A DNA stretch of 64,000 bases from Parapedobacter soli. GTDB lineage: Bacteria; Bacteroidota; Bacteroidia; Sphingobacteriales; Sphingobacteriaceae. A program made the position numbers and the translations under genes. Location of the stretch: contig NZ_JAMXAY010000011.1 in NCBI RefSeq assembly GCF_025460835.1, positions 1 to 64,000 on the forward strand, read 5' to 3'. The notes under the pieces were generated by a model. The model made no database searches. It saw only the letters and a list, made by a program, of their open reading frames with translations, and was not told the DNA's origin. The first letter of the stretch is position 1, and each line of letters starts with the position of its first letter. Shown piece after piece: positions 26,578 to 34,808 of the stretch.

Positions 26578-28029
26578 ATGTCTATAACTTATCTCCCCGA
26601 ATTGGAGCGCTGGGTCGAAAAAGAACGTCATGCCTCCGAACTGATCAATTGCTGCAGCAACCTGTGGCTCTCCGGATCCACCGAACTCATGTTGTTCCGG
26701 AAACCGCTGTACAACGTTACAAGTAACCAGGTATTGTCGTACCACCAATACGCAAGGGATGTGAGCGGGCTCCCGATATCCGTGGAGGATTCGGTATTGC
26801 TTGCGGAAGCGATAGCCCGGTTGGAATTGGCTCCTTCACGGATCGACCTCGGCCGGCTGGCAACGGAATGGCACCAGGAAAAACAGCGGTATGCGCATTC
26901 GGTCGACCGCTTCCTCATCACCAAATTGGCGGGACACATCGGCAGGGAACGGAAAATATTGAAACCGAACGATGTGGTATTGTTCGGGTTTGGCCGGATC
27001 GGCCGGCTGGTGGCAAGGCTGCTTGTTTCGCAGACAGGCAAAGGTGAGCAGCTCCGGCTGCGAGCCATCGTTTTGAGGCACTGCAAGCCGGCCGATCTCA
27101 TTAAACGGGCAGACCTGCTCAGGTACGATTCGGTACATGGCCCCTTTGCGGGGACAATCGTCGAAAGCACCGAGAATAACACGCTTACCATCAACGGGCA
27201 GACCGTTCAACTTATCGAATCAGCGGGTCCGGGCGACATAGATTATACCCAGTATGGGATTGACAACGCACTAGTCATCGATAATTCGGGGGCCTTCCGC
27301 GACCAAGCCGGGCTGAGCCGCCACTTGGCGGCCACCGGGGTAAGCCAGGTGCTCCTTACGGCGCCTGCCCAAGGGCCAATCCCGAACATCGTTACCGGCA
27401 TCAACGATGCATTAGCAACCAACAGGACCAACCGGATATTCTCGGCAGCATCATGCACCACCAATGCGATAGTGCCGGTACTGAAAGTGGTTGACGACTG
27501 TATCGGCATCAGCAAGGGGCACATCGAAACCATCCACGCCTATACGAACGACCAGAATCTGCTGGACAATTACCATAAAAAGTACCGGCGGGGCCGATCG
27601 GCCGGGCTCAACCTGGTCATCACCGAAACCGGGGCAGGCAGTGCCGTGGCCAAAGTGTTGCCGCACCTGGCAGGCAAACTGACGGGCAATGCCGTAAGGG
27701 TACCCACCCCTAACGTCTCGTTGGCCATTCTCCACCTTACGCTAGCCCGGCCCTCGACCAAAGTGGAAATAAATGCGATCCTGCGCGATGCCGCGTTATA
27801 CGGCCCGCTGGTCGAACAGCTGGATTATTCCATCTCCAACGAATTGGTAAGTAGCGATCTCGTTGGCAATAGCCACAGCAGCATTGTAGACAGCCCCGCC
27901 ACCCTGGTGTCTGCAGATGGCATGTCGGCAGTGATTTACGTATGGTATGATAACGAATATGGTTACTCCCACCAAGTGGTGCGGTTGGCCAAAAAGATAG
28001 CCGATGTGGTACGGATCACTTACTATTAA
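26578..28029 (+). CDS. glyceraldehyde-3-phosphate dehydrogenase, long form with N-terminal extension
   Basis: This 483-residue protein carries a complete GAPDH after about 130 extra N-terminal residues. The NAD-binding motif is GFGRIGR at 137-143, and the catalytic cysteine is C293 in SAASCTTNAI, followed by the HAYTNDQNLLD loop. WYDNEYGYSHQ near the C-terminus is also conserved. Classical GAPDH has about 335 residues. Long forms of about 480 residues with a helical N-terminal domain occur in Bacteroidota and some gammaproteobacteria, and have been proposed to favour a biosynthetic direction or NADP. That role is inferred from the family and not visible here. It is likely monocistronic. Confidence 0.9.
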   Translation: MSITYLPELERWVEKERHASELINCCSNLWLSGSTELMLFRKPLYNVTSNQVLSYHQYARDVSGLPISVEDSVLLAEAIARLELAPSRIDLGRLATEWHQEKQRYAHSVDRFLITKLAGHIGRERKILKPNDVVLFGFGRIGRLVARLLVSQTGKGEQLRLRAIVLRHCKPADLIKRADLLRYDSVHGPFAGTIVESTENNTLTINGQTVQLIESAGPGDIDYTQYGIDNALVIDNSGAFRDQAGLSRHLAATGVSQVLLTAPAQGPIPNIVTGINDALATNRTNRIFSAASCTTNAIVPVLKVVDDCIGISKGHIETIHAYTNDQNLLDNYHKKYRRGRSAGLNLVITETGAGSAVAKVLPHLAGKLTGNAVRVPTPNVSLAILHLTLARPSTKVEINAILRDAALYGPLVEQLDYSISNELVSSDLVGNSHSSIVDSPATLVSADGMSAVIYVWYDNEYGYSHQVVRLAKKIADVVRITYY

Positions 28030-28056
28030 CCGATCCGCCAACCTATCGCCGTCAGT

Positions 28057-29769
28057 TCAATGCGAGTCGCGTGATACCTCGCTGCCCGAGCCACCCTTGA
28101 GGAAGTCGAAGTCGGCCCCTAGGTGGGCCTGCTCCACGTGGTCTACATATAGTTTGGCGTAGCCCCGGGAAAACGGGTTGGCCACGTGGGCCATCCGCTC
28201 GCGCCGCCGGGCCAGCTCTTCGTCGTCTACCAGCAGTTCCAACCGCCGGCCGGCCACGTCCAGCTGGATCAGGTCACCATCTTCCACCAGTGCCAGCGTC
28301 CCCCCGGCTGCGGCCTCGGGCGACACATGCAGCACTACCGTGCCGAAGCCGGTACCGCTCATCCGGCCATCCGAAATGCGGACCATGTCGGTAACCCCTT
28401 TCTCCAGCAGCTTCATCGGGATGCCCATGTTGCCAACCTCGGGCATGCCCGGGTATCCCTTGGGGCCTACGTTTTTCAGCACCAGCACCGAGGTCTCATC
28501 CACATCCAACTGCGGATCGTCAATCTTGCGCTTATAGTCCTCAATATCCTCAAACACCACCGCCCTTCCCGTGTGCTGCATCAGCTCGGGCGAAGCTGCC
28601 GACGGCTTGAGTACGGCTCCGTCCGCGCACAGGTTACCGCGCAGCACCACCATGCCCGATATCGGGTTGATAGGCTCCTCGACCGTAGCGATAACCGTTG
28701 CATTCAAGCTTTCACAGCCCGCGATATTGTCGCCGACGGTCCGGCCGTTCACCGTCAGCACATCCGTGTGCAGATACCGCTCAATGGCGTGCATCACCGC
28801 AGGCAAGCCGCCAGCATAATAAAGGTCTTCCATAAAGTAGGCGCCCGAAGGTTGCAGGTTGGCCACCAGCGGTACATCGCGCGAGAACTTATCGAAGTCT
28901 CCCAGGTCGAGCTCCACCCCCATCCGGCCTGCGATGGCCATCAGATGGATGGCGAAGTTGGTCGAACCGCCGATAGCGGCGTTCACCCGGATGGCATTCT
29001 CAAACGCCGGGCGCGTGAGTATATCTGACAGCTTCATCCCTTCCCTTACCATGTCTACGATGCGCCGGCCCGATAGCTGCGCCAGCACCTTCCGGTTTGC
29101 ATCGGCTGCCGGGATGGCTGCGTTGCCGGGCAACGTGATACCCAGGGCCTCCACCATGCTGGCCATGGACGAGGCCGTGCCCATCACCGCACAGTGGCCC
29201 CTGCTCCTGCACATACCTCCCTCGGCGAGGTTCAGCTCCTCCTCGCTCATGATACCCTTGCGGGCATCTTCCGAAAACCGCCATATATCGCTCGTGCCGA
29301 TGTCCCTGCCGCGGTATTTGCCCGTGAGCATGGGACCGCCCGAAACCACTACTGTGGGCAGGTCTACGCTGCATGCACCCATCACCAGCGAGGGGGTCGT
29401 CTTATCGCAGCCGCACAGCAGAACCACTCCGTCTACCGGATTCGCCCGGATCGATTCCTCCACGTCCATACTGGCCAGGTTGCGGAACAGCATCGCCGTG
29501 GGCTTCATCAGCGTCTCGCCCAAAGACATCACCGGGAACTCCACCGGGAAACCACCCGATTCCAGCACCCCGCGTTTCACCGACTCGGCCAGCTCCCGGA
29601 AATGCGCGTTGCAGGGCGTCAGCTCAGACCACGTGTTACAGATGCCTATCACCGGCTTGCCGTGGAACATATCGGCGGGGATACCCTGGTTCTTCATCCA
29701 CGCACGGTAGATGAAGCCGTCTTTGCCTACACGGCCAAACCAATCAGAACTCCTTAATTTTTCTGTCAT
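28057..29769 (-). CDS. IlvD/Edd-family sugar-acid dehydratase (L-arabonate-dehydratase-like)
   Basis: This 570-residue iron-sulphur enzyme removes water from an aldonic acid to give a 2-keto-3-deoxy acid. The cluster cysteines are in the early CNTWSELTPCNAHF segment, in LLCGCDKTTP and in the GGMCRSRGHCAVMG region. This pattern fits the sugar-acid branch (arabonate, xylonate, gluconate) better than the branched-chain IlvD, which is encoded separately at 42239. The start at 29769 gives the typical MTEKLRSSDWF beginning and follows the SGNH gene by seven bases. It is the last gene of the rhamnose operon. The phosphorylated rhamnose route encoded upstream does not need it, so it may act on another sugar acid or on L-rhamnonate. 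Confidence 0.82.
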   Translation of the reverse strand: MTEKLRSSDWFGRVGKDGFIYRAWMKNQGIPADMFHGKPVIGICNTWSELTPCNAHFRELAESVKRGVLESGGFPVEFPVMSLGETLMKPTAMLFRNLASMDVEESIRANPVDGVVLLCGCDKTTPSLVMGACSVDLPTVVVSGGPMLTGKYRGRDIGTSDIWRFSEDARKGIMSEEELNLAEGGMCRSRGHCAVMGTASSMASMVEALGITLPGNAAIPAADANRKVLAQLSGRRIVDMVREGMKLSDILTRPAFENAIRVNAAIGGSTNFAIHLMAIAGRMGVELDLGDFDKFSRDVPLVANLQPSGAYFMEDLYYAGGLPAVMHAIERYLHTDVLTVNGRTVGDNIAGCESLNATVIATVEEPINPISGMVVLRGNLCADGAVLKPSAASPELMQHTGRAVVFEDIEDYKRKIDDPQLDVDETSVLVLKNVGPKGYPGMPEVGNMGIPMKLLEKGVTDMVRISDGRMSGTGFGTVVLHVSPEAAAGGTLALVEDGDLIQLDVAGRRLELLVDDEELARRRERMAHVANPFSRGYAKLYVDHVEQAHLGADFDFLKGGSGSEVSRDSH

Positions 29770-29776
29770 AGTTACC

Positions 29777-30859
29777 TCATTTAGCCATGTATTTTTCGAT
29801 GTATGGATATAGATGGTCGGCATACCGCATGAATCCCAAGTCGGTGAAATGCACACCGTCTACGGTAGCCTCATTGTCGGTCCCCAGCATGCCTAATGCC
29901 GGCACGATATGGATGTTCGATTCGCCGCTGGCCACCAACTGATGGAATACGGCATGTAGCGCGGCATTCTTATCGTCTGTGTTCTGCCGGATCTGGCTAT
30001 CGAATGCAGCATGGGGATAGTAAGGGGTCTCTACGAACAGTATGGTGGTGTGCGGTGCTTTCTGGCGGACAATCCGGTAGAAATTTTCCAATCGCTCTTC
30101 TATGAGTTCGACGTTCACGTTGGGCATGAAATCGAGAACAATCAGCGATGCCTCCCGGCTCCCGATGATTTCAGCTATCTCGTAGTCGAGCTTGGCGTTG
30201 CCGCTGAACCCAAGGTTGACGAACTCACGGTTAACCCGGCGGCTCAATATGCTCAGGTGGGCCATGCCCGGCCGCGAGGCACAGCCACCTTGCTGGATGC
30301 TGGTTCCATAGCAAACCACGGGGCCGGTAGCTGCGGGGAGATCGATTGACGGCGGAGCGATAACTGCCAGGGAATCGATACCAATCTGTAGGTCTACCAC
30401 ACCATCGTATAGCGGAAAATAAAGCATGAACTCCTTCATGCTAGTGTCCATGTTTGCGATAATCCGGGCTTCATTGGTAAAGCTGTTTACCTGTGGGCGC
30501 GCAGAGTTGACAAATACCCATTGGCTTCCTTGCAAGCTATACAGGTCGAACCCTTTGATGCCGGTTTCCGTCATGTGGTTCATCATCCGGTTTTGCAGGA
30601 CAGTCCATTTGAGGCCAACGGATGTGGTATTCGATTTAAACCGGAGATACAATCCCGCGGTATTTTTTCCGAGGCCCCAAACGGGCTCACGCGACCTTTC
30701 TTTCAGGGCCGCCGGCAACCGTTCATAACGGCTTTCTGTCTGTTCGTTTATTTTTCCGAACAGTGGCAGCGATTCCGTATCGTGGTATTGCAGTTGACCC
30801 AGTGCAGGCAGCCAAAAGCCCAACAAACCAATGACGGAGGCAAGTTTAACTACGTTCAT
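29777..30859 (-). CDS. secreted SGNH/GDSL-type esterase
   Basis: This 360-residue protein has a signal peptide ending near residue 21 and a two-part structure. An N-terminal beta-rich domain (about 30-175) is followed by an SGNH hydrolase domain. The nucleophile is probably S187 in CYGTSIQQGG, with NLGFSGNAKL as the glycine block and DGVHFTDLGF near 334 carrying the catalytic Asp and His. Related enzymes remove acetyl or other acyl groups from plant polysaccharides. In a rhamnose operon, deacylation of rhamnogalacturonan or another rhamnose-rich glycan would make sense, but this is an inference from context. It lies 48 bases after lldD and seven bases before the dehydratase gene. Confidence 0.82.
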   Translation of the reverse strand: MNVVKLASVIGLLGFWLPALGQLQYHDTESLPLFGKINEQTESRYERLPAALKERSREPVWGLGKNTAGLYLRFKSNTTSVGLKWTVLQNRMMNHMTETGIKGFDLYSLQGSQWVFVNSARPQVNSFTNEARIIANMDTSMKEFMLYFPLYDGVVDLQIGIDSLAVIAPPSIDLPAATGPVVCYGTSIQQGGCASRPGMAHLSILSRRVNREFVNLGFSGNAKLDYEIAEIIGSREASLIVLDFMPNVNVELIEERLENFYRIVRQKAPHTTILFVETPYYPHAAFDSQIRQNTDDKNAALHAVFHQLVASGESNIHIVPALGMLGTDNEATVDGVHFTDLGFMRYADHLYPYIEKYMAK

Positions 30860-30907
30860 AATCAGTTGGTATCTCTACTTGCCTTCAAAAATGGCAAAAA
30901 TTGATGA

Positions 30908-32065
30908 CTATCCGGCCAATGTTCCCGGAAAATCACCTATTTTTTCGCAGCACACCTGTTCCATCACCTGTTTCAACTGCGCTTTGAGCATACCGATGGT
31001 ATGGTCACCGCCCTTTTTGCCCAAGGCGGCCACGCCATACATGAACGGCCGGCCCATAAATGTGAACTGGGCGCCGCACGCCAACGAACGGCCGATGTCG
31101 GGCCCCGACCGCAGGCCACTGTCTATCATCACCTTTATCCGGTCGCCATACTTCTCGGTCAGCCCCTTCAATGGCTTGATGGTTGACTCGCCGGCATCGA
31201 TCTGCCGGCCGCCATGGTTGGACACGATCACGCCATCGGCACCCAAACCGATGCTGGCCTCCATATCCTCATCGCACACCACACCCTTGATGACCAGTTT
31301 GCCCTTCCACATATCGCGGATAGCCTTCACCTTATCCACGTCTACCCGGCCGGTGAACGTGGCGTTCATGAATTTACCGAGCTGGCTCAGGTTCAGACTC
31401 TTGTCCATATAAGGCTTCAACGTGGCAAACTCGGGTATGCCCACGCGCAGGGTCTCAAATGCCCATGCCGGTCGTAACGCCGCCTGAACGAAATTGTTGA
31501 TGGTCATCTTGGGGGGCATGGAGAGACCGGCCTTGATTTCGCGGTAACGTAATCCGAACGACGGTACATCGACCAATACCACCAATACGGGGCAATGCAC
31601 GGCCTCTAGCCGGCGAAGGATATCGTCGCGTAGCGTATTCTCGGTAGGGTGGTACAGCTGGAACCAAAACTGCGACTGCGATACTTCTGCAATGCGCTCA
31701 ATGCTGCTCGTAGACACCGTGCTGAGTACGTATGGGATATTATGCTTCAATGCCGCTCCGGCCAGTATTTCCGGTGCATTGGGCCACATCAGGCCCTGCA
31801 GGCCGATCGGTGATATACCGAAGGGTGCATCATACACATGGCCGAATAGTTCGGTCTGCATATCTACCCCGCGGTGCTTCTTGAGGTATTGCGGGATGAG
31901 TTGGATATCGCGGAAGTCGGCTTCGTTGCGCCATAGGTTGAGCTCGTCGTTGCAGCCCCCTTCGAGGTAGTCGAATGCAAATTTGGGGATACGTCGTTTT
32001 GCCTTCTTTTTCAGGTCTTGCACCGACGGGTATTGCGGATTATATTTCAGTAGCTCGGGATTCAT
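30908..32065 (-). CDS. FMN-dependent L-lactate dehydrogenase / alpha-hydroxy-acid oxidase
   Basis: This 385-residue TIM-barrel flavoprotein oxidises L-2-hydroxy acids. The N-terminal segment FAFDYLEGGCNDE, the FMN-site stretch LSTVSTSSIE and the catalytic signature VSNHGGRQID with the active-site His are all present, and the DSGLRSGPDIGRSLA phosphate-binding strand follows. The usual substrate is L-lactate, giving pyruvate and passing electrons to quinone or oxygen. The fused aldolase/dehydrogenase in the same operon yields L-lactate from rhamnose, so this enzyme would complete conversion to pyruvate. It follows the kinase gene after two bases. Confidence 0.88.
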   Translation of the reverse strand: MNPELLKYNPQYPSVQDLKKKAKRRIPKFAFDYLEGGCNDELNLWRNEADFRDIQLIPQYLKKHRGVDMQTELFGHVYDAPFGISPIGLQGLMWPNAPEILAGAALKHNIPYVLSTVSTSSIERIAEVSQSQFWFQLYHPTENTLRDDILRRLEAVHCPVLVVLVDVPSFGLRYREIKAGLSMPPKMTINNFVQAALRPAWAFETLRVGIPEFATLKPYMDKSLNLSQLGKFMNATFTGRVDVDKVKAIRDMWKGKLVIKGVVCDEDMEASIGLGADGVIVSNHGGRQIDAGESTIKPLKGLTEKYGDRIKVMIDSGLRSGPDIGRSLACGAQFTFMGRPFMYGVAALGKKGGDHTIGMLKAQLKQVMEQVCCEKIGDFPGTLAG

Positions 32066-32067
32066 CG

Positions 32068-33447
32068 CTATTCGTTATTTTTTTCGTTTGAATGTGCATA
32101 AAAACGCAGTTCGATCAGGTCGTTCGGCAGTGGTTGCTTGTTCCAGGCTGTATGGATGGCCAACGCGGCACCCACGGCGGTAGCCTGTGCCATGGAGGCA
32201 GCAAACACTTCCATTTCCGGAAAGGCATTGGCCAATAAATTCATGAAGATGGCGTTCTTGCTGAATCCGCCGTCCACGAAGATACGCTTCACTGCCGAGC
32301 CTTTTGTTACCAGACTGGTGGCAATGAGCTGCAGGTCTACCAAGTCCATTATCAACCGGTGGTAAGCTTCTTCATAGGAGGCGTAGTCCGATAGGTTGCG
32401 CTGTGCGAAAGCGGACACTTTGGTGCCGATAGGCCTGGGCCCGGAAGTCTCTTTCCGCAATTTGGCCACAATGGCGGGGTTATAGGTCATATTACGGTAC
32501 CGGCTTGTGGGCTGTCCGAAATGTTCGGCTATTCGTTTTACCTGTTGCTCGTGCTCATAACCGGCAAAAAGACGTGACGCCTTTACCGGCGTACCTTGGT
32601 ACTGAATATAGCTTAGGCAATCGGCTTCCAGTTCCGCCTTGGTGAGCGGCGTGTGGTTGAACGGATTCAGGCTGATGCACCACGTACCGGTAGAAATCAG
32701 CACGAACGGCTCGTGGAAACTCACCAAGTAGGGAATGAGCGCGGATGAGCTGTCGTGCAACCCCACACCCACGCCATACCCATTGCCCGGGAATGACGCC
32801 GGGAAAACGTCGTCGCCCGCCACGATGGGTGCAAGCTTCTTGTCGAGCCCTTCGCGGTAAACCCACTCGTGGTAGCCATTTTTGGCGAAATCCCACAGCT
32901 GGGTATGGCAGCCGATGCTCGTCATGTCGGAATACATGCGCCCCGAAACCAGGAAGCTCAGGTATTGCGGGAGGTGCAGGGCATAATGTATCCGTTCGAA
33001 GAGTGCCGGGTTTTCATATTTTGTGCGGTACAACTGCATACCCGAATTGAGGCTGCCCAACACCGGTGAAGCGGTGGAATAGGCTATCTTCTCTTCACCA
33101 CCGTAGGTTTCATAGAAGTGGCGCTGCAACTGCTCGGGGTAGGGTTTCAGGTAGTTATACAGCGGTGCTATCGGTTTCCCGGCTTCATCCACATACACCA
33201 AGCTGGCACCGTAGGCTGCAAAATTGATAGCCCGCACGTCAAACTCGGGCCGCCGGAATACCTCATGGAGGGAGTCGAATACCGACAACCGCAAGCTCTC
33301 CAGGTTCTCGCAGGGGTCACCGTCTTCATCCACGGTTTCCGTAAACCGGGCCGACCGTTCAAATACTATCTTGTAACGCTCGTCAAACAGGAACAGCTTT
33401 TTGTTGGTTTTACCAACATCGAATATCGCTATGACCGGTGTTTTCAT
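32068..33447 (-). CDS. FGGY-family carbohydrate kinase, probable rhamnulokinase
   Basis: This 459-residue kinase has the actin-like FGGY fold. The first phosphate loop reads IFDVGKTNKKLF near the N-terminus, the second is LISTGTWCISLNP, and VDGGFSKNAIF precedes the adenosine site. It is expected to phosphorylate L-rhamnulose to L-rhamnulose-1-phosphate. That assignment rests mainly on its position directly between the isomerase and downstream genes of the rhamnose operon, because FGGY kinases are hard to separate by sequence. It starts immediately after the rhaI stop codon on the other side and ends two bases before the lactate dehydrogenase gene, so it is tightly coupled in translation. Confidence 0.82.
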   Translation of the reverse strand: MKTPVIAIFDVGKTNKKLFLFDERYKIVFERSARFTETVDEDGDPCENLESLRLSVFDSLHEVFRRPEFDVRAINFAAYGASLVYVDEAGKPIAPLYNYLKPYPEQLQRHFYETYGGEEKIAYSTASPVLGSLNSGMQLYRTKYENPALFERIHYALHLPQYLSFLVSGRMYSDMTSIGCHTQLWDFAKNGYHEWVYREGLDKKLAPIVAGDDVFPASFPGNGYGVGVGLHDSSSALIPYLVSFHEPFVLISTGTWCISLNPFNHTPLTKAELEADCLSYIQYQGTPVKASRLFAGYEHEQQVKRIAEHFGQPTSRYRNMTYNPAIVAKLRKETSGPRPIGTKVSAFAQRNLSDYASYEEAYHRLIMDLVDLQLIATSLVTKGSAVKRIFVDGGFSKNAIFMNLLANAFPEMEVFAASMAQATAVGAALAIHTAWNKQPLPNDLIELRFYAHSNEKNNE

Positions 33448-34722
33448 TTATAGTCCCGTAGCTACTGTCTTCGCTCCCCGTTCGTTGATCAGTTGGTTAC
33501 GCACACCCAATTCCCTATAAAGTGCTATAGGATTCAACGCGGCACCTGCGCGTAGGCGTGCCTCGGCAACCAGTGGGCGTACGTCCGTTCGGAATGCGGC
33601 TTGCAGCACTTCCTGTGCACGTGCCACGTCGTTGGCTGCCTGCGCTTCACGGAGCGCATCGCGGTCTACCAACAGCGCCTGTGCGTAAGCTATCAGGATA
33701 GCTTCCACCGATTGGATCAAGTCTTCGAGCGGGTCTTTCAGGTTATGCGAAGCGTCGATCATCCAGCCAAGGTCTTTGGCATGGTCCATCCCGCGCGCGT
33801 CCATCCCTTCTACCAGTTCGCTGAATATCAGGAACAGTTGGTACGGTTTGATTGCGCCGGTGGTGAGGTCATCGTCACCGTATTTGGAATCGTTGAAATG
33901 GAATCCGCCCAGCTTGCCCTCCATCAACAGCAGGGAAACGATCTGCTCGATATTGGCATTCGGCAGGTGATGCCCCAAATCAACCAGCGTATAAGCTTTG
34001 TTTCCCAATTTGCTGGCATATAGTAGCGATTGCCCCCAGTCGCCAACGGTGGTCGAATAGAAATTAGGTTCAAACGCCTTGTATTCCACAAACATCTTCC
34101 AGTCGTCCGGCAGTGCCGCATACACCTCCTGCAAACTCTCCAGTGTATTTTGGAAGGCCTGCCTGAAGTTGAGCTGCCCGGGGAAGCTGGAGCCATCGGC
34201 CAGCCATACGGTGAGCGATTTTGACCCAAGCTCCACGCCGTGCCTGATCACCTCAATGTTATGATCTATGGCTTGCTTGCGTACCGCACGGTCCACGTGC
34301 TGCATGGAGCCGAATTTGTAGCTATGCTCCTGGCCGGCCTGGTCTTGGAACGTGTTGGAGTTCATGGCATCGAACGCCAGCCCGTATTGATCTGCAAGGC
34401 TGCGGACAGCGGCATAATCCTCGGGGATATCCCACGGGATATGCAATGATATGGCGCCGCTCGACCGGTTGAGGGCGTGCAACAGGCCGATATCGGCTAT
34501 TTTTTCCTCCAGGTTACGGGGTTCGCCACCGCCGGAGAACCGCCCGAACCGGGTGCCGCCGGTACCTAGTGCCCAGCTCGGGATGGCGACTTGGAATCTG
34601 ACCAGCTGGTTTACGATATCCAGGGCGCCGGGCAATTCATCTGCCAATTGTCCAAACCGGCGCTGCTGTGCGGCGCCCAGTGCTTTATTGTGTTCTTCTA
34701 TTTGATTTCTATCGATGTTCAT
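33448..34722 (-). CDS. rhaI: L-rhamnose isomerase, RhaI type
   Basis: This 424-residue TIM-barrel enzyme interconverts L-rhamnose and L-rhamnulose. It belongs to the RhaI family and not the enterobacterial RhaA family. Recognisable segments are the SWALGTGGTRFG loop near residue 50, FVEYKAFEP with a metal-binding Glu, LVDLGHH with Asp and His ligands, and GGFHFNDSKYGDDDL, which carries further metal ligands. ATG 34722 is preferred because the family starts near MNIDRNQIEEHN. The in-frame ATG 16 codons upstream adds a hydrophobic stretch not seen in the family. The gene runs directly into the kinase gene, with no bases between stop and start. Confidence 0.92.
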   Translation of the reverse strand: MNIDRNQIEEHNKALGAAQQRRFGQLADELPGALDIVNQLVRFQVAIPSWALGTGGTRFGRFSGGGEPRNLEEKIADIGLLHALNRSSGAISLHIPWDIPEDYAAVRSLADQYGLAFDAMNSNTFQDQAGQEHSYKFGSMQHVDRAVRKQAIDHNIEVIRHGVELGSKSLTVWLADGSSFPGQLNFRQAFQNTLESLQEVYAALPDDWKMFVEYKAFEPNFYSTTVGDWGQSLLYASKLGNKAYTLVDLGHHLPNANIEQIVSLLLMEGKLGGFHFNDSKYGDDDLTTGAIKPYQLFLIFSELVEGMDARGMDHAKDLGWMIDASHNLKDPLEDLIQSVEAILIAYAQALLVDRDALREAQAANDVARAQEVLQAAFRTDVRPLVAEARLRAGAALNPIALYRELGVRNQLINERGAKTVATGL

Positions 34723-34808
34723 AACAAGATTCTTGACAAAAGTAAGCAAAATTGCCCACGAATTGTCCAACGGTCAATTCAGCTGACAATTCTGCAAAAA
34801 TAAGACAA

